From Haloimpatiens sp042688525 (GTDB lineage: Bacteria; Bacillota; Clostridia; Clostridiales; Clostridiaceae), in the NCBI RefSeq assembly GCF_042688525.2, contig NZ_JBHWAB010000002.1, positions 1-64,000 of the forward strand: 64,000 bases of DNA. Reading direction: 5' to 3'. The notes beneath the pieces were generated by a model, which did no database searches, had not been told where the DNA came from, and saw only the letters and a program-made list of their open reading frames with translations. Positions 1 through 8,291 of the stretch are shown here, in pieces (the first letter of the stretch is position 1; each line of letters opens with the position of its first letter). The translations under genes and the position numbers were made by a program.

Positions 1-139
1 TCATCTTTCCTCCTTTGTGATGTGGATACCCCCATCTTCTAAAGTGGGGGAGGAAATATCACTTTGCATTAGCAAATATTACTTGTTATATTCTTCACTA
101 GATTAGGGTATGCTACTAATGTAGTGAAGGAGTGATATT

Positions 140-1258
140 ATAGAAATTACAATAACTTCTAAAATTCAATTATATCCTACAACTGAACAAATTAAGATTT
201 TAAATAATACAATGTTTCAAGTTAGAAAAGCATTGAATTATATATCTAAATATGTTTTTGATAATAATTGTCTTAAACAAAATCGAATAAATAAAGATAC
301 TTACTATTATTTAAGAGAAACATATGGTTTAAAATCTCAAATGGCTCAAAGTTGTATGAAAACTGTAATTGCTAAATATAAAACCAATAAGTCCAATGGA
401 CATGATTTTAACTTAGTAAAATTTAAAAATCTTGAATATGATTTAGTTTTTAATAGGGATTATTCTTTAAATAGTGAAATTTTTTCTATAAATAGTTTAG
501 AAGGTAGATTAAAAATACCTTATCAAACTAAAGGAATGGAAAAATATTTTGATAGTACTTACAAGTTTGGAACTGCTAAACTTGTATATAAATATAATAA
601 ATATTTTCTGCATATCCCAATGACTAAAGATTATATTCAAACTATACCATTTGAAATAAATAAAATTGTAGGTATTGATTTAGGAATTAACTTTATAGCA
701 ACAACATATGACAGCTATGGAAAAACTTATTTCTATAGTGGTAAACCCATAAAAACTAAAAGAGGTCACTATAAATTACTAAGAAAGCAATTACAAGAAC
801 TAGGCACTAAATCAGCTAAACGTAAAATTAAGTCTATAGGTTCAAGAGAAAACCGTTGGATGAATGATATTAACCATTCTATCACTAAGGCACTCGTTGA
901 CAAATACGGAGAAAATACATTGTTCGTATTAGAAGACTTAACCAATGTTAGAGCATCTACTGAAAAAGTGCATATAAATAATCGTTACACTTCTGTTAGT
1001 TGGTCTTTCTATCAATTTAGGCAACTGTTAGAATACAAAACTCAAATGAATAAGTCTATGGTTATAGTAGTCGACCCTAAATATACTTCTCAAATGTGTC
1101 CTAAGTGTGGACATATAGAAAAAAGTAATAGAGATAAAAAGAACCATATATTTAAGTGTAAAAACTGCTCCTATACTTCTAATGATGATAGGATTGGAGC
1201 AATGAATCTTTGGAGAAAAGGTATTGAATATATAGGAACTAACTCCAAAGAAGTTTAA
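140..1258 (+). CDS. tnpB: TnpB (IS605 OrfB) RNA-guided nuclease, non-AUG start
   Basis: TnpB proteins are RuvC-type RNA-guided DNA nucleases encoded by IS605 elements. Visible here are the RuvC-I motif (GIDLGINFIATT), the RuvC-II Glu (VLEDL), a four-Cys zinc ribbon (CPKCG...CKNC) and the RuvC-III Asp after the ribbon (NDDRIGAMNL), so the catalytic DED triad is intact. The first in-frame ATG is at 212, but conserved N-terminal coding (EITITSKIQLYPT) runs upstream to about 140. AAGGAG at 127-132 is 7 bases before an ATA codon at 140, and the frame is closed at 125. The native start therefore seems to have mutated from ATG to ATA, or an inefficient non-AUG start is used. Length from 140 is 372 residues, normal for the family. 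Translation from 212 would lose about 24 residues. Confidence 0.85.
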   Translation: MEITITSKIQLYPTTEQIKILNNTMFQVRKALNYISKYVFDNNCLKQNRINKDTYYYLRETYGLKSQMAQSCMKTVIAKYKTNKSNGHDFNLVKFKNLEYDLVFNRDYSLNSEIFSINSLEGRLKIPYQTKGMEKYFDSTYKFGTAKLVYKYNKYFLHIPMTKDYIQTIPFEINKIVGIDLGINFIATTYDSYGKTYFYSGKPIKTKRGHYKLLRKQLQELGTKSAKRKIKSIGSRENRWMNDINHSITKALVDKYGENTLFVLEDLTNVRASTEKVHINNRYTSVSWSFYQFRQLLEYKTQMNKSMVIVVDPKYTSQMCPKCGHIEKSNRDKKNHIFKCKNCSYTSNDDRIGAMNLWRKGIEYIGTNSKEV

Positions 1259-1399
1259 AAGTACACTCTTAGGCTTGGGGAATGTCAACTTCCCTATTGT
1301 AACCACTGTTTGAGGTAGGAGATACTTAGTATCGTTCTCACTACGTGTAGGTGAGTTACAAGCCCTCACTTCAAAATTCGTTAGAATTTAAGTGGTGGG
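1150..1399 (+). ncRNA. candidate omega (reRNA) overlapping tnpB 3' end
   Basis: In IS605 elements the guide RNA of TnpB covers the 3' end of tnpB and the right end, with the guide beginning just past the right-end boundary. Here about 100 non-coding bases between the stop at 1258 and the right-end hairpin are structured and form the expected place. Boundaries are inferred from the family arrangement and not seen directly. Confidence 0.35.
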
Positions 1400-1641
1400 T
1401 AATTGACTATCCTTCATCCCACATTTCAATATTTTTTATAATTCAACACGTCAATCAATTACAAATATATACAATCTTATCTATATTTGTAATTATAGTT
1501 CTAATTTATAAGCTTGTAAATATTTTAATAACTTAATAAATATATTATTACTTTTTTTCTCATTATTACTTCTTACTTCTTACTTTTTATTTATTATTTC
1601 TTACTTATTACTTCTTACTTCTTTACTTATATGGGGCTTAT

Positions 1642-1680
1642 AAGCCCCTTCATAGTCCCTTATAAGGGGCTTATTTTTTA
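1642..1680. terminator. rho-independent terminator-like hairpin
   Basis: AAGCCCCTT (1642-1650) pairs with AAGGGGCTT (1664-1672) and is followed by a T run. A second partial GGGCTTATAAGCCCC dyad precedes it. The rest of the stretch 1400-1949 is A+T-rich with TTACTT repeats and no gene that I can support. Confidence 0.6.
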
Positions 1681-1949
1681 TTTTTTGATATAAATCTAAA
1701 AAGATTTATACAAAACCAGTAAAAGATCAAATTTTTAAATAGAAAATTCCAGTAAAACAGAGTTTTTTTACTTTATAACTTATCTTTGAAATAGATACAT
1801 TTTCACCAATATTATTTTCTATGAATCAAACTTTACCATAGTATTTTAATTTTTCATTTTTAAAAGGAATAGGTATATTTTTATATAATATATACATAAA
1901 GTTAAATAAATTCAAAAAAATTGGTTATTGCATGAAAGAAGGGTATTAT

Positions 1950-2234
1950 ATGATAGGTAAAAAATTTTTCCAAGGAGATAATAAAAATCCTAAAGATTTG
2001 ATTATTAAATTTTTTAACTGGGGCTTCATTCTTATAGTATTGAAAGGCTTAGAATTTTGGGATAGACGTGGTTTATTCCATCCTACTAAAATGCAGCACA
2101 ATGTATTGCAGGTATATACTAATATAACAGGAGTAATTTACAATATATCAACTTTATTAATTCCAATAATTTGTATAATACTCTTTAAATTGATATGCGA
2201 TATTATATATTTGTTCATTATGAATAAAAAATGA
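1950..2234 (+). CDS. small membrane protein, unknown
   Basis: 94 residues if started at the ATG at 1950, which has a GAAGGG ribosome site 6 bases upstream; an earlier in-frame ATG at 1932 lacks one. The N-terminal half is basic and soluble in character (KKFFQGDNKNPKDLIIKFF) and the C-terminal half has one long hydrophobic segment (IYNISTLLIPIICIILFKLI). I do not recognise a family. It stands alone, followed by a terminator at 2245-2295. Confidence 0.6.
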   Translation: MIGKKFFQGDNKNPKDLIIKFFNWGFILIVLKGLEFWDRRGLFHPTKMQHNVLQVYTNITGVIYNISTLLIPIICIILFKLICDIIYLFIMNKK

Positions 2235-2244
2235 TTAATACCTT

Positions 2245-2295
2245 ATCAAGCACATTGAACATCAAATATTTTCAATATGCTTGATGTTTTTATTT
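2245..2295 (+). terminator. terminator after small membrane protein
   Basis: ATCAAGCACATTGAA (2245-2259) pairs with TTCAATATGCTTGAT (2271-2285) with one mismatch, followed by a T-rich run. Confidence 0.7.
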
Positions 2296-2396
2296 TATAA
2301 AATGATGATATTTATTGTGTAATAAATATCCCTTACTAAAAAAATTTCATTAATAAACTTATTAGAAAATATACTAAATTAATTTCTTAAATAACA

Positions 2397-2828
2397 TTAG
2401 TCTTCATTCAATTTCTTACCTGTAATGATTTCAAACAATTCCTTTGATTTTTCCTCATTTAATTGAACATATTTACTTTCACTTTCAATAACAAGTTCTA
2501 TTTTATCTTTATTAGGACTTATCCATAGATCATAAATTAATCCATTTGATTTATGTTTTTCTTTGCTGTTCTCAAAATGAAATTTATAATCAGCATGACG
2601 TGTCATATTTACTTTTACATTTTCCCAACTGATGCTATAAAGAATATCCCTAACATTTTTCACTTCTTTGCTATCACTAATTTCATTAAAGTATTCATAT
2701 TTATCATTTTCACCTACTATTTTTTCAACTACTATTTTATTTCCTTCATTTTTAATTACATTTGAGCATCCTACCATGAGAACTAAAAATACTCCAATAA
2801 AAACAATAAAAATATTATTAGTTTTCAA
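2397..2828 (-). CDS. YhfM-like lipoprotein
   Basis: Secreted, membrane-anchored lipoprotein of about 143 residues. A type II signal peptide (hydrophobic run, then lipobox LMVGC) ends near residue 21. The rest is charged and soluble, with a C-terminal segment (YDLWISPNKDKIELVIE...YVQLNEEKSKELFEIITGKKL) that resembles small Bacillus lipoproteins of the YhfM kind, of unknown role. The start is taken as TTG at 2828 because an AGAGGTG ribosome site precedes it; the GTG at 2837 overlaps that site. Monocistronic. Confidence 0.7.
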   Translation of the reverse strand: MKTNNIFIVFIGVFLVLMVGCSNVIKNEGNKIVVEKIVGENDKYEYFNEISDSKEVKNVRDILYSISWENVKVNMTRHADYKFHFENSKEKHKSNGLIYDLWISPNKDKIELVIESESKYVQLNEEKSKELFEIITGKKLNED

Positions 2829-3065
2829 ATCAATCACCTCTGTATTGTATTATACGTTCAGTATTTGGAAGTACTCACATTAATAATGTATTATTTTGTA
2901 TAAAATACGATGAAAATACCTCACTTCTCTTTATAAACAAGTTTACTTTATTCAAATTACTCATATCTTTAAATCCACAATATACAATTTATCATAAATT
3001 TCATATTACATATACACTTATTATTATTTAATGCTATTGAATTAAATAAAATATTCCAATATCTA

Positions 3066-3094
3066 TTTACATATTTTTACATCTGTACTATAAT
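3066..3094 (+). promoter_or_regulatory. sigma-A type promoter
   Basis: TTTACA at 3066-3071, 17-bp spacer, TATAAT at 3089-3094, placed 31 bases before the GTG start of the secreted protein at 3126. Confidence 0.7.
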
Positions 3095-3125
3095 TGAGTT
3101 GGATTATGAAAAGGGGGTTTTTTTA

Positions 3126-4157
3126 GTGAAAAAGAAAAAAATATTTTTAAGTTTATTTGCTGCTTCAGCACTTGTTTTATGTAATGTATCACCAACCTTT
3201 GCTATTGAAAAATACGAAAAGTATGAAACTAAAATTAGCGAACATGAACATAATGACGATTTAAGACATGCTAATAACTTTAAATTTGAAAAACATAAAG
3301 TTTTAAGTGGAAAAGCTAATTTTAGTAATGATAAAGATTATTTCAAATTTGAATATCAAAGAGATGCATTATTAAAAGTAAGACTTGTTGCTCGTGATTT
3401 AAACGACGATGTAGAAAACACTGGATATTATTTTAAAATCAAAGATGAAACCAATGGTAGTACTATATTAGATGAATTAGTTATAGCAGGAGAAACTGAT
3501 AACACAGAAGATCAAAGAATAGCATGTAATGTAGGTGTACTTGAAGATTTAGATTTAGAAACAGAAGTTGGACATAATTATTCTATAGAAGTACGTCCTT
3601 ATGAATATAAGAATAAATATAAAATCACAAATTCAGAATATACAATATATATGTATAAAGATAAAGTATTTGAAAATCATTATAATGTAAAGGGTGGAGA
3701 AAAAGAATATAATGATACACCACAAGAATCAAATTATTTACACTTATTAAGAAGTAGAGATGGCAGACAACACACCAGTTGTAGTGGAATAATAAACAAT
3801 AGATGTGATATAGCTGATAGAGATTATTTTGAATTCCCAAACTATGATTATGAAGGTAAATACATTTTCCATTTTTGGTCTGTTCCTTTATGTGCAAAAC
3901 ATCTTAATACTAAATTCAGATATAGAATATATGAAAGGACAATGGGACGTGATTACAAGAGAACAATAAAAAGTGGAACTTATGTATTAAAAGAAAGAAG
4001 AGACAACAACGAGTCTGATGAATTAAGTGTTGAATTTAATGCTAAACCTGATAAAGACTATATTATACAAATTTATTCATCTAGATCTGGAAAAGACAAC
4101 ATGGATAATATAAGTAATCAATATGGATTTAGTTTATTCCAACCATTACATCAATAA
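3126..4157 (+). CDS. secreted protein with PPC-like beta-sandwich repeats
   Basis: Exported protein of 343 residues. GTG at 3126 follows an AAAGGGGG ribosome site and gives a classic signal peptide (KKKKIFLSLFAASALVLC, cleavage after PTFA). The mature protein contains two similar regions built around 'D+DYF+F' (NDKDYFKFEYQ and IADRDYFEFPNY), each preceded by a 'HANNFKF' or 'TPQESNYL' type segment. This pattern is typical of bacterial pre-peptidase C-terminal (PPC) domains found on clostridial proteases and collagenases. No protease catalytic motif is seen, so it may be a stand-alone binding or surface protein. It has a clear own promoter and is followed by a bidirectional terminator. Confidence 0.65.
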   Translation: MKKKKIFLSLFAASALVLCNVSPTFAIEKYEKYETKISEHEHNDDLRHANNFKFEKHKVLSGKANFSNDKDYFKFEYQRDALLKVRLVARDLNDDVENTGYYFKIKDETNGSTILDELVIAGETDNTEDQRIACNVGVLEDLDLETEVGHNYSIEVRPYEYKNKYKITNSEYTIYMYKDKVFENHYNVKGGEKEYNDTPQESNYLHLLRSRDGRQHTSCSGIINNRCDIADRDYFEFPNYDYEGKYIFHFWSVPLCAKHLNTKFRYRIYERTMGRDYKRTIKSGTYVLKERRDNNESDELSVEFNAKPDKDYIIQIYSSRSGKDNMDNISNQYGFSLFQPLHQ

Positions 4158-4233
4158 TTATTTAATAGTAGTGTTGAAAAAAGAGGATCTATATTTTTGT
4201 AAAACTAAATTTATACATCCTCTATGATATAAA

Positions 4234-4270
4234 AAAGGGTTGTCCTTAAATAATTTAGGGCAGCCCTTTC
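4234..4270. terminator. bidirectional terminator
   Basis: AAAGGGTTGTCC (4234-4245) pairs with GGGCAGCCCTTT (4258-4269) with a G.U, and it has an A run before and a T-rich stretch after. It separates the convergent secreted-protein gene and the tail/lysis operon. Confidence 0.75.
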
Positions 4271-4294
4271 TAATTTCTCTTAGTCACTCTTTCC

Positions 4295-5200
4295 TTAATA
4301 CAGCAAAGCTCTCCAAGTATTTTTTCCTATAATTCCATCACAAATTAAACCTCTATTCTTTTGAAAATCCATAACAGCCTTTTTCATTTCAGATCCATAT
4401 ACCCCATCTGCTCCATATTTCTCAAAATATCCTTTAGATTTATCATAACCAACAAATATAAGTCTATTTTGAACCCACTTCGTTATATCACCCCTAGCAC
4501 CTTGCCTTATTAAACATTTATTAGCTGCTTCCTGAGTTCTTCTGCCATATACACCATCTTCTAAAAGACTTCTTCCATTCATATCTCTAAATCCTTGTAT
4601 ATTAAATAAATGTTGGAGAGCTTTTAATGAAAGATTCCTATTTGATTTATTCTGCTTAATTACTTTATAATTTGCTTTTGGAGTAGATAATTTTTCACCA
4701 ATAATTCCTTTAACTATTGCATTCGCTAACTTCTCTGCATTATATAAATCGCAATCACTTTTACAAGTACAAAAGAAAGGCTCTATAAGTACAGCTGGTG
4801 CTAAAGTATGCTTTAATACATATAAATCCATTCTCCTTTTAGCTCCTCTATTTGTAAATCCCAGTTCAGAAATTTTATCTACTATCTTTTGGGCATATAT
4901 TTTCCCTTTTTGTGATACATATAAAACCTCGCAGCCATGAGAATTTTCATTAAAAGCATTTACATGACAACTTATAAATAAATCTACATTTAAACTATTT
5001 GCCTTTTCACATCGTTTGCTCAAACTCTCACTTAAAGTTGAAGCGGTCTTAGGAGTTACATTATATACAGTGTGTCCTAAAGTTCTTAACTTTTCTATTA
5101 CTAAAGGTCCATACTCTCTTATTACCTTTTCTTCATTTAAATGCCCACTAGCTCCTCTGTCTTTTTCCACTCCATGTCCAAAATCTACAGCTATTTTCAA
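4295..5200 (-). CDS. endolysin: N-acetylmuramoyl-L-alanine amidase with PG-binding domains
   Basis: Cleaves the amide bond between MurNAc and the stem peptide. Residues 1-170 form an Amidase_3 domain with zinc ligands H9 (DFGHG), E23 and H79 (SCHVNA) and catalytic E140 (LIEPFF). Residues about 190-300 hold two peptidoglycan-binding modules, each ending in 'DGVYG...' or 'DGIIGKNTW'. There is no signal peptide, so export relies on the upstream holin. It is the last gene of the leftward tail operon, 16 bases after the holin gene. In tail-like bacteriocins such a cassette releases particles by lysing the producer. Confidence 0.9.
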   Translation of the reverse strand: MKIAVDFGHGVEKDRGASGHLNEEKVIREYGPLVIEKLRTLGHTVYNVTPKTASTLSESLSKRCEKANSLNVDLFISCHVNAFNENSHGCEVLYVSQKGKIYAQKIVDKISELGFTNRGAKRRMDLYVLKHTLAPAVLIEPFFCTCKSDCDLYNAEKLANAIVKGIIGEKLSTPKANYKVIKQNKSNRNLSLKALQHLFNIQGFRDMNGRSLLEDGVYGRRTQEAANKCLIRQGARGDITKWVQNRLIFVGYDKSKGYFEKYGADGVYGSEMKKAVMDFQKNRGLICDGIIGKNTWRALLY

Positions 5201-5216
5201 TATATCAACCTCTCTT

Positions 5217-5426
5217 CTATTTATTCTTAAAAACGTAATCTTTAACTTCTTTTACATCCTTTTGTACATCTTCTACTATGTTAAACTTATCTGTCAGCTT
5301 TGTAATAATGTCCTGATATTTGTTTTCTCTTTTTCCATTTTCCTTCAAAGTATAAAAGAGCAAATAACAAAACAATACCGCAAACCCTCCATAACTTGCT
5401 GCCATTTTGAATATATCTTTTTCCAT
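5217..5426 (-). CDS. BhlA/UviB-family holin-like protein
   Basis: 69 residues: one N-terminal transmembrane helix (YGGFAVLFCYLLFYTL) followed by a charged, helical, coiled-coil-like tail rich in Lys and Asp. This is the layout of the BhlA/UviB family, found beside endolysins in Bacillus and Clostridium phages and in the C. perfringens bacteriocin locus (UviB). Position directly before the amidase supports a lysis role. Confidence 0.85.
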   Translation of the reverse strand: MEKDIFKMAASYGGFAVLFCYLLFYTLKENGKRENKYQDIITKLTDKFNIVEDVQKDVKEVKDYVFKNK

Positions 5427-5447
5427 CTATAATACCTACCTCTTAAA

Positions 5448-5563
5448 ATTTTTAACTCAACTTTCGCACATAAAAATACAGCCGCTGCGGAAAATAATAT
5501 ATTGTTTTGAAACTTTTCATTTCACTAAATAGTATTTTTTTATTGCGAAAGTTGAATTTTTAA
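5448..5563. repeat. MITE copy 1, short form, with 8-bp target duplication
   Basis: A 100-bp element at 5456-5555 starting CTCAACTTTCGCA and ending TGCGAAAGTTGA. It is flanked on both sides by ATTTTTAA (5448-5455 and 5556-5563), a perfect 8-bp direct repeat. It keeps only the outer parts of the 256-bp family and sits inside the tail operon between the 27-residue gene and the holin gene. Confidence 0.85.
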
Positions 5564-5665
5564 TAAAAAAGGCAATAAAAAAAGACTCTTTAAAGTCGTA
5601 TTTATTGTCTTTATAATTAATTTGTTGTTTAAGTTTTTTGTAATTGAGATTGTCGTAATATATGC

Positions 5666-5749
5666 CTATCGCATACTAGTAGTATTTTGAATATTCCCTA
5701 TTTCTATAATTCTAACCTTTATTTCTTTTGTCTTATTTTCTGACTTCAT
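5666..5749 (-). CDS. 27-residue tail-operon peptide
   Basis: ATG at 5749 with AGGAAGG 9 bases upstream; the sequence begins MKSENKTKEIKVRIIEIG and ends at TAG. Tiny basic ORFs at this place between receptor-binding protein and holin are common in Firmicutes phages (XkdX-like), but this one lacks clear XkdX residues. Coding status rests on the ribosome site and on its place 14 bases after the fibre gene. Confidence 0.45.
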   Translation of the reverse strand: MKSENKTKEIKVRIIEIGNIQNTTSMR

Positions 5750-5763
5750 TTTAAATAACCTTC

Positions 5764-6558
5764 CTAATAGGCTAGTATTTTACCAACCATCTTTGCTCCA
5801 TGATCAGTGGCACCCCCTCTGCCATGTTGGTAAAATTCAAATTGAATTCCTTTTGACATATCATATTCTTCATTAGCGTTATGAATTTCAAGCTTAGTTT
5901 GATTTGCAAATAGTAAACTTTTATCTTCTCCTTGTTGCAATGTTAATCCATATATTTTTGATGTAGCATATCCCCTACAACAATCAACATGTAAATGCAT
6001 TAACTGTATTTCCTTTTGAGTTTTATTAAATTTAATAGTAACTGATGTAGTAACATCACTTTCACCTGGTCGATCGTGATATCCATTTCTTTCATTTGCC
6101 TCTCCCTCTATAGCTCCTGCAAAATAAAAATACTTGCAGGGAGGAATGTCATAATAATGAGTTGTTGTTCCTTCTTTACCAAACACCATATAATTCAAAT
6201 TAGCATCTGTTTTAAATACAGGTGTATCAGAATTAAATTTTATAGCTGTACTTATTTGTCCTATTTTACTTGCCAATACATTAAATGTATCATTTTTATT
6301 TGCACTAACTCCTTTGCCAGTAATAGCTTGTGCAATACTATTTTTCCCATTACTGGCAGATTGAAAAGCCTGCTCAGCTTTTTCATATGCACTATTGGCT
6401 TTACCTTGTGTAGTACTTATAATCTTCGCATTATCAGCCAATTGCGACTTTACCCCTTCTATATTCTTATGTGCACTATAAATACCTTCTTCAACCTTAT
6501 TACCCCATTTGGAGCTAATAACTTCACCAGTATTTATATTCTCTTTATTATAAGCCAT
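5764..6558 (-). CDS. tail fibre / receptor-binding protein
   Basis: 264 residues. The N-terminal 100 residues are helical (repeated A, K, Q; NSAYEKAEQAFQSA), as in the shaft part of phage tail fibres. Residues 105-264 look like a compact beta-rich head domain (TTHYYDIPPCKYFYFAG, LMHLHVDCCRGYA) that would bind the target cell surface. Position after hub and appended tail genes and before holin is the usual place for receptor-binding proteins. Specific ligand unknown. Confidence 0.6.
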   Translation of the reverse strand: MAYNKENINTGEVISSKWGNKVEEGIYSAHKNIEGVKSQLADNAKIISTTQGKANSAYEKAEQAFQSASNGKNSIAQAITGKGVSANKNDTFNVLASKIGQISTAIKFNSDTPVFKTDANLNYMVFGKEGTTTHYYDIPPCKYFYFAGAIEGEANERNGYHDRPGESDVTTSVTIKFNKTQKEIQLMHLHVDCCRGYATSKIYGLTLQQGEDKSLLFANQTKLEIHNANEEYDMSKGIQFEFYQHGRGGATDHGAKMVGKILAY

Positions 6559-6639
6559 AAAACTCCCTCCTTAAATTTAGTTTTTCTAAAAGAAAAACTT
6601 CCATATTTATTCTTTGTTCTTTAATCTTTATACTTTATT

Positions 6640-7841
6640 TATGATATGAAGTAACACTATTCCTAACACCTTCTACATGTTCATCCCTGTATACATTACC
6701 AGTCAATAAAAAGTATATAAGATTAACGAATCTTTGAATGACATTTACGTACTCTTAATCTTACGAATTTGAAAGAGATTATTTTTTCATAATTCAACTT
6801 TCACAGCATAAAAGTAACTATTAATGTAAATAAATGATATTTTGCATAAAAACCATTTTAACAAATAATTAGTAACTCAACTTTCGCAGTAAAAAAATAC
6901 TGCTTAGCGAAGGGAAATGATATATTGCGTAAGAAACATTTGAACAAAGTTTACAAGTTCTTAGCTTTACGAATTTGGAAAAAGTTATTTTTTAATTACT
7001 GATTCCTACGGAATATTAATTAAAAAATCTTTTTTCAACATGAGTAAAGCTTAGAACTTGTTACTGAAGTGAAAAGTTTCTTAGCAAGATATCATTTCCC
7101 GTAGCGGCTGTTTTTCACCTGCGAAACTTGAATCAGTAATTTTTAGAGCTTAGGATTACCATTCAGTGAAGTAACACAATTCCAATTATCGTCTACCTAT
7201 TTTCACCCCCGCATACATTGCCAGTCAATAAAAAGTGTATAAGATTAAGGAATCTTTGAACGACATTTACATACTCTTAGTCTTACGAATTTAAAAGAGA
7301 TTATTTTCTCATAATTCAACTTTCACATCATAAAAGTAAGTATTAACGTAGATAAATGATATTTTGCGTAAAAACCATTTTAACAAATAATTAGTAATTC
7401 TTGCTCTAAAAATTTAACATTGCGTTAAGAAAAACTCATTGTTTGAGTGTAGCGAGTTTGAGTTTTTTAGCAATGTTAAATTTTTAGAGTTTAGAATTAC
7501 TTTATGCAGTTAAAGGTTTTGTAGCAAAATATCATTTATCGAAGTTTAGGATTACTATTCAGTGATGTGTGTGAAGGATTCCTGTTCTTATACCACTTTT
7601 TATTTATGGATTTGCAATCTTCTGCCTGTGGTAAATATCTATATAGTGTATAGGATATCATTGGAACAAAGTTTACAAGTTCTTAGTCTTACGAATTTCA
7701 AAAGAGTTATTTTCTTATAATTAATTCCTCTGGAATATTTATAAGAAAATCTCCTTTTGAATATGAGTAAGACTTAGAACTTGTTACTGAAGTGACACGA
7801 TTCCTAACACTATATAGATATTTACTTCACAGGCAGTGGCA
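6640..7841. repeat. cluster of nested palindromic repeats inside tail operon
   Basis: About 1.2 kb without a credible gene. It holds one full MITE (6876-7131) flanked by at least three older, diverged palindromic relatives. The segment at 6778-6875 (ATAATTCAACTTTCAC...ATTTTGC) recurs at 7308-7398 and again at 12936-13032. The inverted arms of the outer copies end in GTGTATAAGATTA and GATTCCTGTTCTTATACC type sequences. The stretch interrupts the operon between the two distal tail genes and may mark lost genes. Confidence 0.7.
6876..7131. repeat. MITE copy 2, full length 256 bp
   Basis: Imperfect palindrome starting CTCAACTTTCGCAG and ending CTGCGAAACTTGA. The flanks ATTAGTAA (6868-6875) and ATCAGTAA (7132-7139) match at 7 of 8 positions, so this may be an aged target duplication. 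Confidence 0.8.
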
Positions 7842-8291
7842 CTACGGATTACTTATCCTAAACTTCCATGTTACAGAAGCCGTTTTTGAATTAGTTTTCC
7901 TTTCATTTACAAGAACCCTAGCTATAAGAATTCCACTATCTTTCTCTTCAGTTCCATGAGCAAAAAGCCCCATTTCCTTCCAGTCAAAATTTGCATCAGA
8001 AACACTAAAAAAAGTCTCAAAATAAGGATCCAAACCATTCAGATAAGAATCAGTAAATGGCTTCCTAAACCTTTCATTTCCAAGCCTTTTAGTATTAACT
8101 GTTGTCTGCTCTTTACTGTCACCCACTGCAATATAATTAATCTTTTCTTCAATATTGCCTAATAAATAATTTGCTATATACAATAATCCATCCTGAGACA
8201 AACTATTCTTATACCTGTTTCCATTACCATCCATCACTATAGTTACATTAGGAGAAATCTGCACGGTTCCATTTTGCTTCATCAAAGACAA
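7842..8291 (-). CDS. phage tail appendage protein, small
   Basis: About 150 residues, beta-rich. It resembles the gene at 10339-10782 in plan: both have an N-terminal 'G-V-I...N' strand, a middle 'IAVGDS' or 'MQIGTND' motif and a C-terminal 'T-VTW' strand, as seen in phage tail-fibre/appendage proteins. It overlaps the 3' end of the hub gene. TTG at 8291 has an AAGGAG 8 bases upstream; ATG at 8282 is the alternative start but lies 16 bases from that site. Confidence 0.55.
   Translation of the reverse strand: MSLMKQNGTVQISPNVTIVMDGNGNRYKNSLSQDGLLYIANYLLGNIEEKINYIAVGDSKEQTTVNTKRLGNERFRKPFTDSYLNGLDPYFETFFSVSDANFDWKEMGLFAHGTEEKDSGILIARVLVNERKTNSKTASVTWKFRISNP

Larger units (their letters stand above)
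29..1399 (+). mobile_element. IS200/IS605-family element with tnpB only
   Basis: The left end shows a bulged hairpin at 29-50 (CCCCCA at 29-34 pairs with TGGGGG at 45-50, with CTT/AAG inside). The right end shows an imperfect hairpin at 1363-1399 (CACTT/AAGTG plus CCC/GGG). Subterminal hairpins without terminal inverted repeats are typical of IS200/IS605 elements. Between them lies only a tnpB gene; no TnpA (Y1 transposase) is seen, so the element is IS1341-like and would need TnpA in trans. The exact cleavage sites cannot be fixed from one copy, and the left boundary may lie outside the window. Confidence 0.75.

Noticed and set aside
1351..1536. ORF of 61 codons at the IS right end
   Set aside because: Starts in the IS end and has no ribosome site; product is low complexity.
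6076..6624. Rightward ORF of 182 codons opposite the fibre gene
   Set aside because: Hydrophobic, low-complexity product without ribosome site; shadow of the leftward gene.
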